NCBI GenBank assembly: GCA_035315685.1
Contig: DATFXR010000781.1
Coordinates: 1 to 22,597, forward strand
Direction of reading: 5' to 3'
DNA from: QHWK01 sp035315685
Lineage (GTDB): Bacteria; Acidobacteriota; Vicinamibacteria; Vicinamibacterales; CAVVIG01
DNA: 22,597 bases
Shown here in pieces: positions 21,694 through 22,597 of this stretch. Below the pieces are notes generated by a model. That model made no database searches. It saw nothing but the letters and a program-made list of their open reading frames with translations, and was not told the origin of the DNA. The position numbers were made by a program, and so were the translations under genes. Numbering within the stretch: position 1 is the first letter of the stretch; each line of letters opens with the position of its first letter.

Positions 21694-22597
21694 CTATTTC
21701 GCAGGCGTGCGGGAAAGTCCCGGTTTCTCGAGCTTGAATTTCTCGATCCGATAGCGAATCTGGTCGCGATTCAGGCCGAGCAGCGCCGCCGCGCGGGTCT
21801 GATTCCAGCCGCCGCGCTCGAGGGCCTGGACCACCAGCGATCGTTCGAGCTGCTCGAGGTCGATCCCGCCCGGGGGCAGCGGCACACCCTCCGTCAGAGG
21901 AAGTGAGGTGGCCGACACGACCGGGAAGTGTTCGGCGGTGAGCTCGTTCCCCTCGACCAGCAGCATCGCGCGCTCGACGGCGTTGCGAAGCTCGCGAATG
22001 TTCCCGGGCCATCCGTACGCCGTCAGGCGGCGGATCGCGTCGTTGCTCACGGCGCGCACCCGCTTGCGAAACTCGGTGTTGTAGGCATCGACGAAAAAGT
22101 GCACCAGCGCGGGAATGTCCTCGGTGCGGGTGCGCAGCGGCGGGAGCACGATCGGCAGGACGTTCAGACGATAGTAGAGATCCTCGCGGAAGCGCCCCTT
22201 TTTCACTTCCTCCTCGAGATTGCGGTTGGTCGCCGCGACCACACGCACGTCGACGCGGATATCGGCCACGCCGCCGACGCGCTTGAAGGTCTTCTCTTCG
22301 AGAAAGCGCAGCAGCTTCGCCTGGAGCTGCGGCGCCATCTCGCCGATCTCGTCGAGGAAGACCGTGCCCCCGTCGGCCGTTTCGAGGAGGCCCCGCTTCT
22401 GCGCCCGCGCGTCGGTGAACGCACCTCGTTCGTGCCCGAACAGCTCGCTCTCGAGGATCGTATCGGGCAGCGCCGAGCAGGTGATGTTCATGAACGGCCG
22501 CGTCGCGCGATCGCTCGCGTAGTGCAGCACCTTGGCCGCGAGATCCTTGCCGGTGCCGCTCTCGCCAGTCAGCAGCACGGTCGACGCCCGGCTGGCG
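21694..22597 (-). CDS. NtrC-family sigma-54-dependent activator, N-terminus outside the window
   Basis: About 300 C-terminal residues are visible. The AAA+ core shows Walker A GESGTGKD, the sigma-54 loop as GAFTDA (Asp in place of the second Gly, at 22411-22413), Walker B GGTVFLDEIG, FREDLYYRLNVLPIVLPPLR and WPGNIREL. A short linker leads to a Fis-type helix-turn-helix (GGWNQTRAAALLGLNRDQIRYRI). The frame remains open to the window edge, so an N-terminal receiver or other input domain is expected but unseen. It lies upstream of, and on the same strand as, the receiver-less activator, peptide and FixL-like kinase. It is the best candidate for the cognate regulator of that kinase and for activating the promoter at 21612-21626; both points are inference. 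GAFTDA is a natural variant, so activity with sigma-54 is still likely. Confidence 0.92.
   Translation of the reverse strand, partial: ASRASTVLLTGESGTGKDLAAKVLHYASDRATRPFMNITCSALPDTILESELFGHERGAFTDARAQKRGLLETADGGTVFLDEIGEMAPQLQAKLLRFLEEKTFKRVGGVADIRVDVRVVAATNRNLEEEVKKGRFREDLYYRLNVLPIVLPPLRTRTEDIPALVHFFVDAYNTEFRKRVRAVSNDAIRRLTAYGWPGNIRELRNAVERAMLLVEGNELTAEHFPVVSATSLPLTEGVPLPPGGIDLEQLERSLVVQALERGGWNQTRAAALLGLNRDQIRYRIEKFKLEKPGLSRTPAK

Overview
GC-rich, densely coded bacterial chromosome, most likely from an Acidobacteriota member (Vicinamibacteria-like). This is inferred from the ADOP-type duplicated MacB/FtsX permease, the receiver/Hanks-kinase signalling proteins and the coding style; no rRNA or marker gene is present to prove it. 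No tRNA, rRNA, CRISPR array or insertion sequence was found, and no gene-free stretch exceeds 300 bases.

Layout. (1) 1-296, minus: an unresolved left edge with a signal-peptide ORF and an overlapping second frame that runs off the window. (2) 428-9073, plus: a tight three-gene operon encoding a membrane hybrid histidine kinase (4HB-HAMP-GAF-PAS-PAS-HK-REC-REC-HPt), a nucleotide-translocase-like membrane protein with a HEAT-repeat tail, and a receiver / degenerate sigma-54-activator AAA+ / Ser-Thr kinase fusion. (3) 9256-11783, plus: an SRPBCC-alpha/beta hydrolase fusion, a small winged-helix-like protein and a CoA-binding protein. (4) 14549-11855, minus: a co-directional run of a Cys-rich unknown, a second small winged-helix-like protein, a polytopic membrane protein, a YbaK-like deacylase and an OsmC-like protein. 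(5) 14788-16536, plus: a HAD phosphatase / HerA-like ATPase / DUF5752-like fusion. (6) 16692-19127, plus: the ADOP permease. (7) 22597-19172, minus: a partial NtrC-like activator, a receiver-less sigma-54 activator with a Cys quartet, an overlapping 58-aa membrane peptide and a soluble FixL-like PAS histidine kinase.

How it may work together. The recurrent theme is sigma-54 control and oxygen/redox sensing. A 10/11 match to the -24/-12 consensus lies before the receiver-less activator. Two further matches (9/11 and 8/11) lie on the same strand before the YbaK/OsmC pair and at the head of the Cys-rich/winged-helix/membrane-protein run. The FixL-like kinase keeps the residues expected for haem and O2 response, and the neighbouring activator has four cysteines at the AAA+/linker boundary. 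The working model is a local O2- or redox-responsive sigma-54 regulon whose targets include the stress-type genes in the middle of the window. The first operon is a separate phosphorelay in which the sigma-54 activator scaffold appears to have been reused as an inactive module joining a receiver to a protein kinase.
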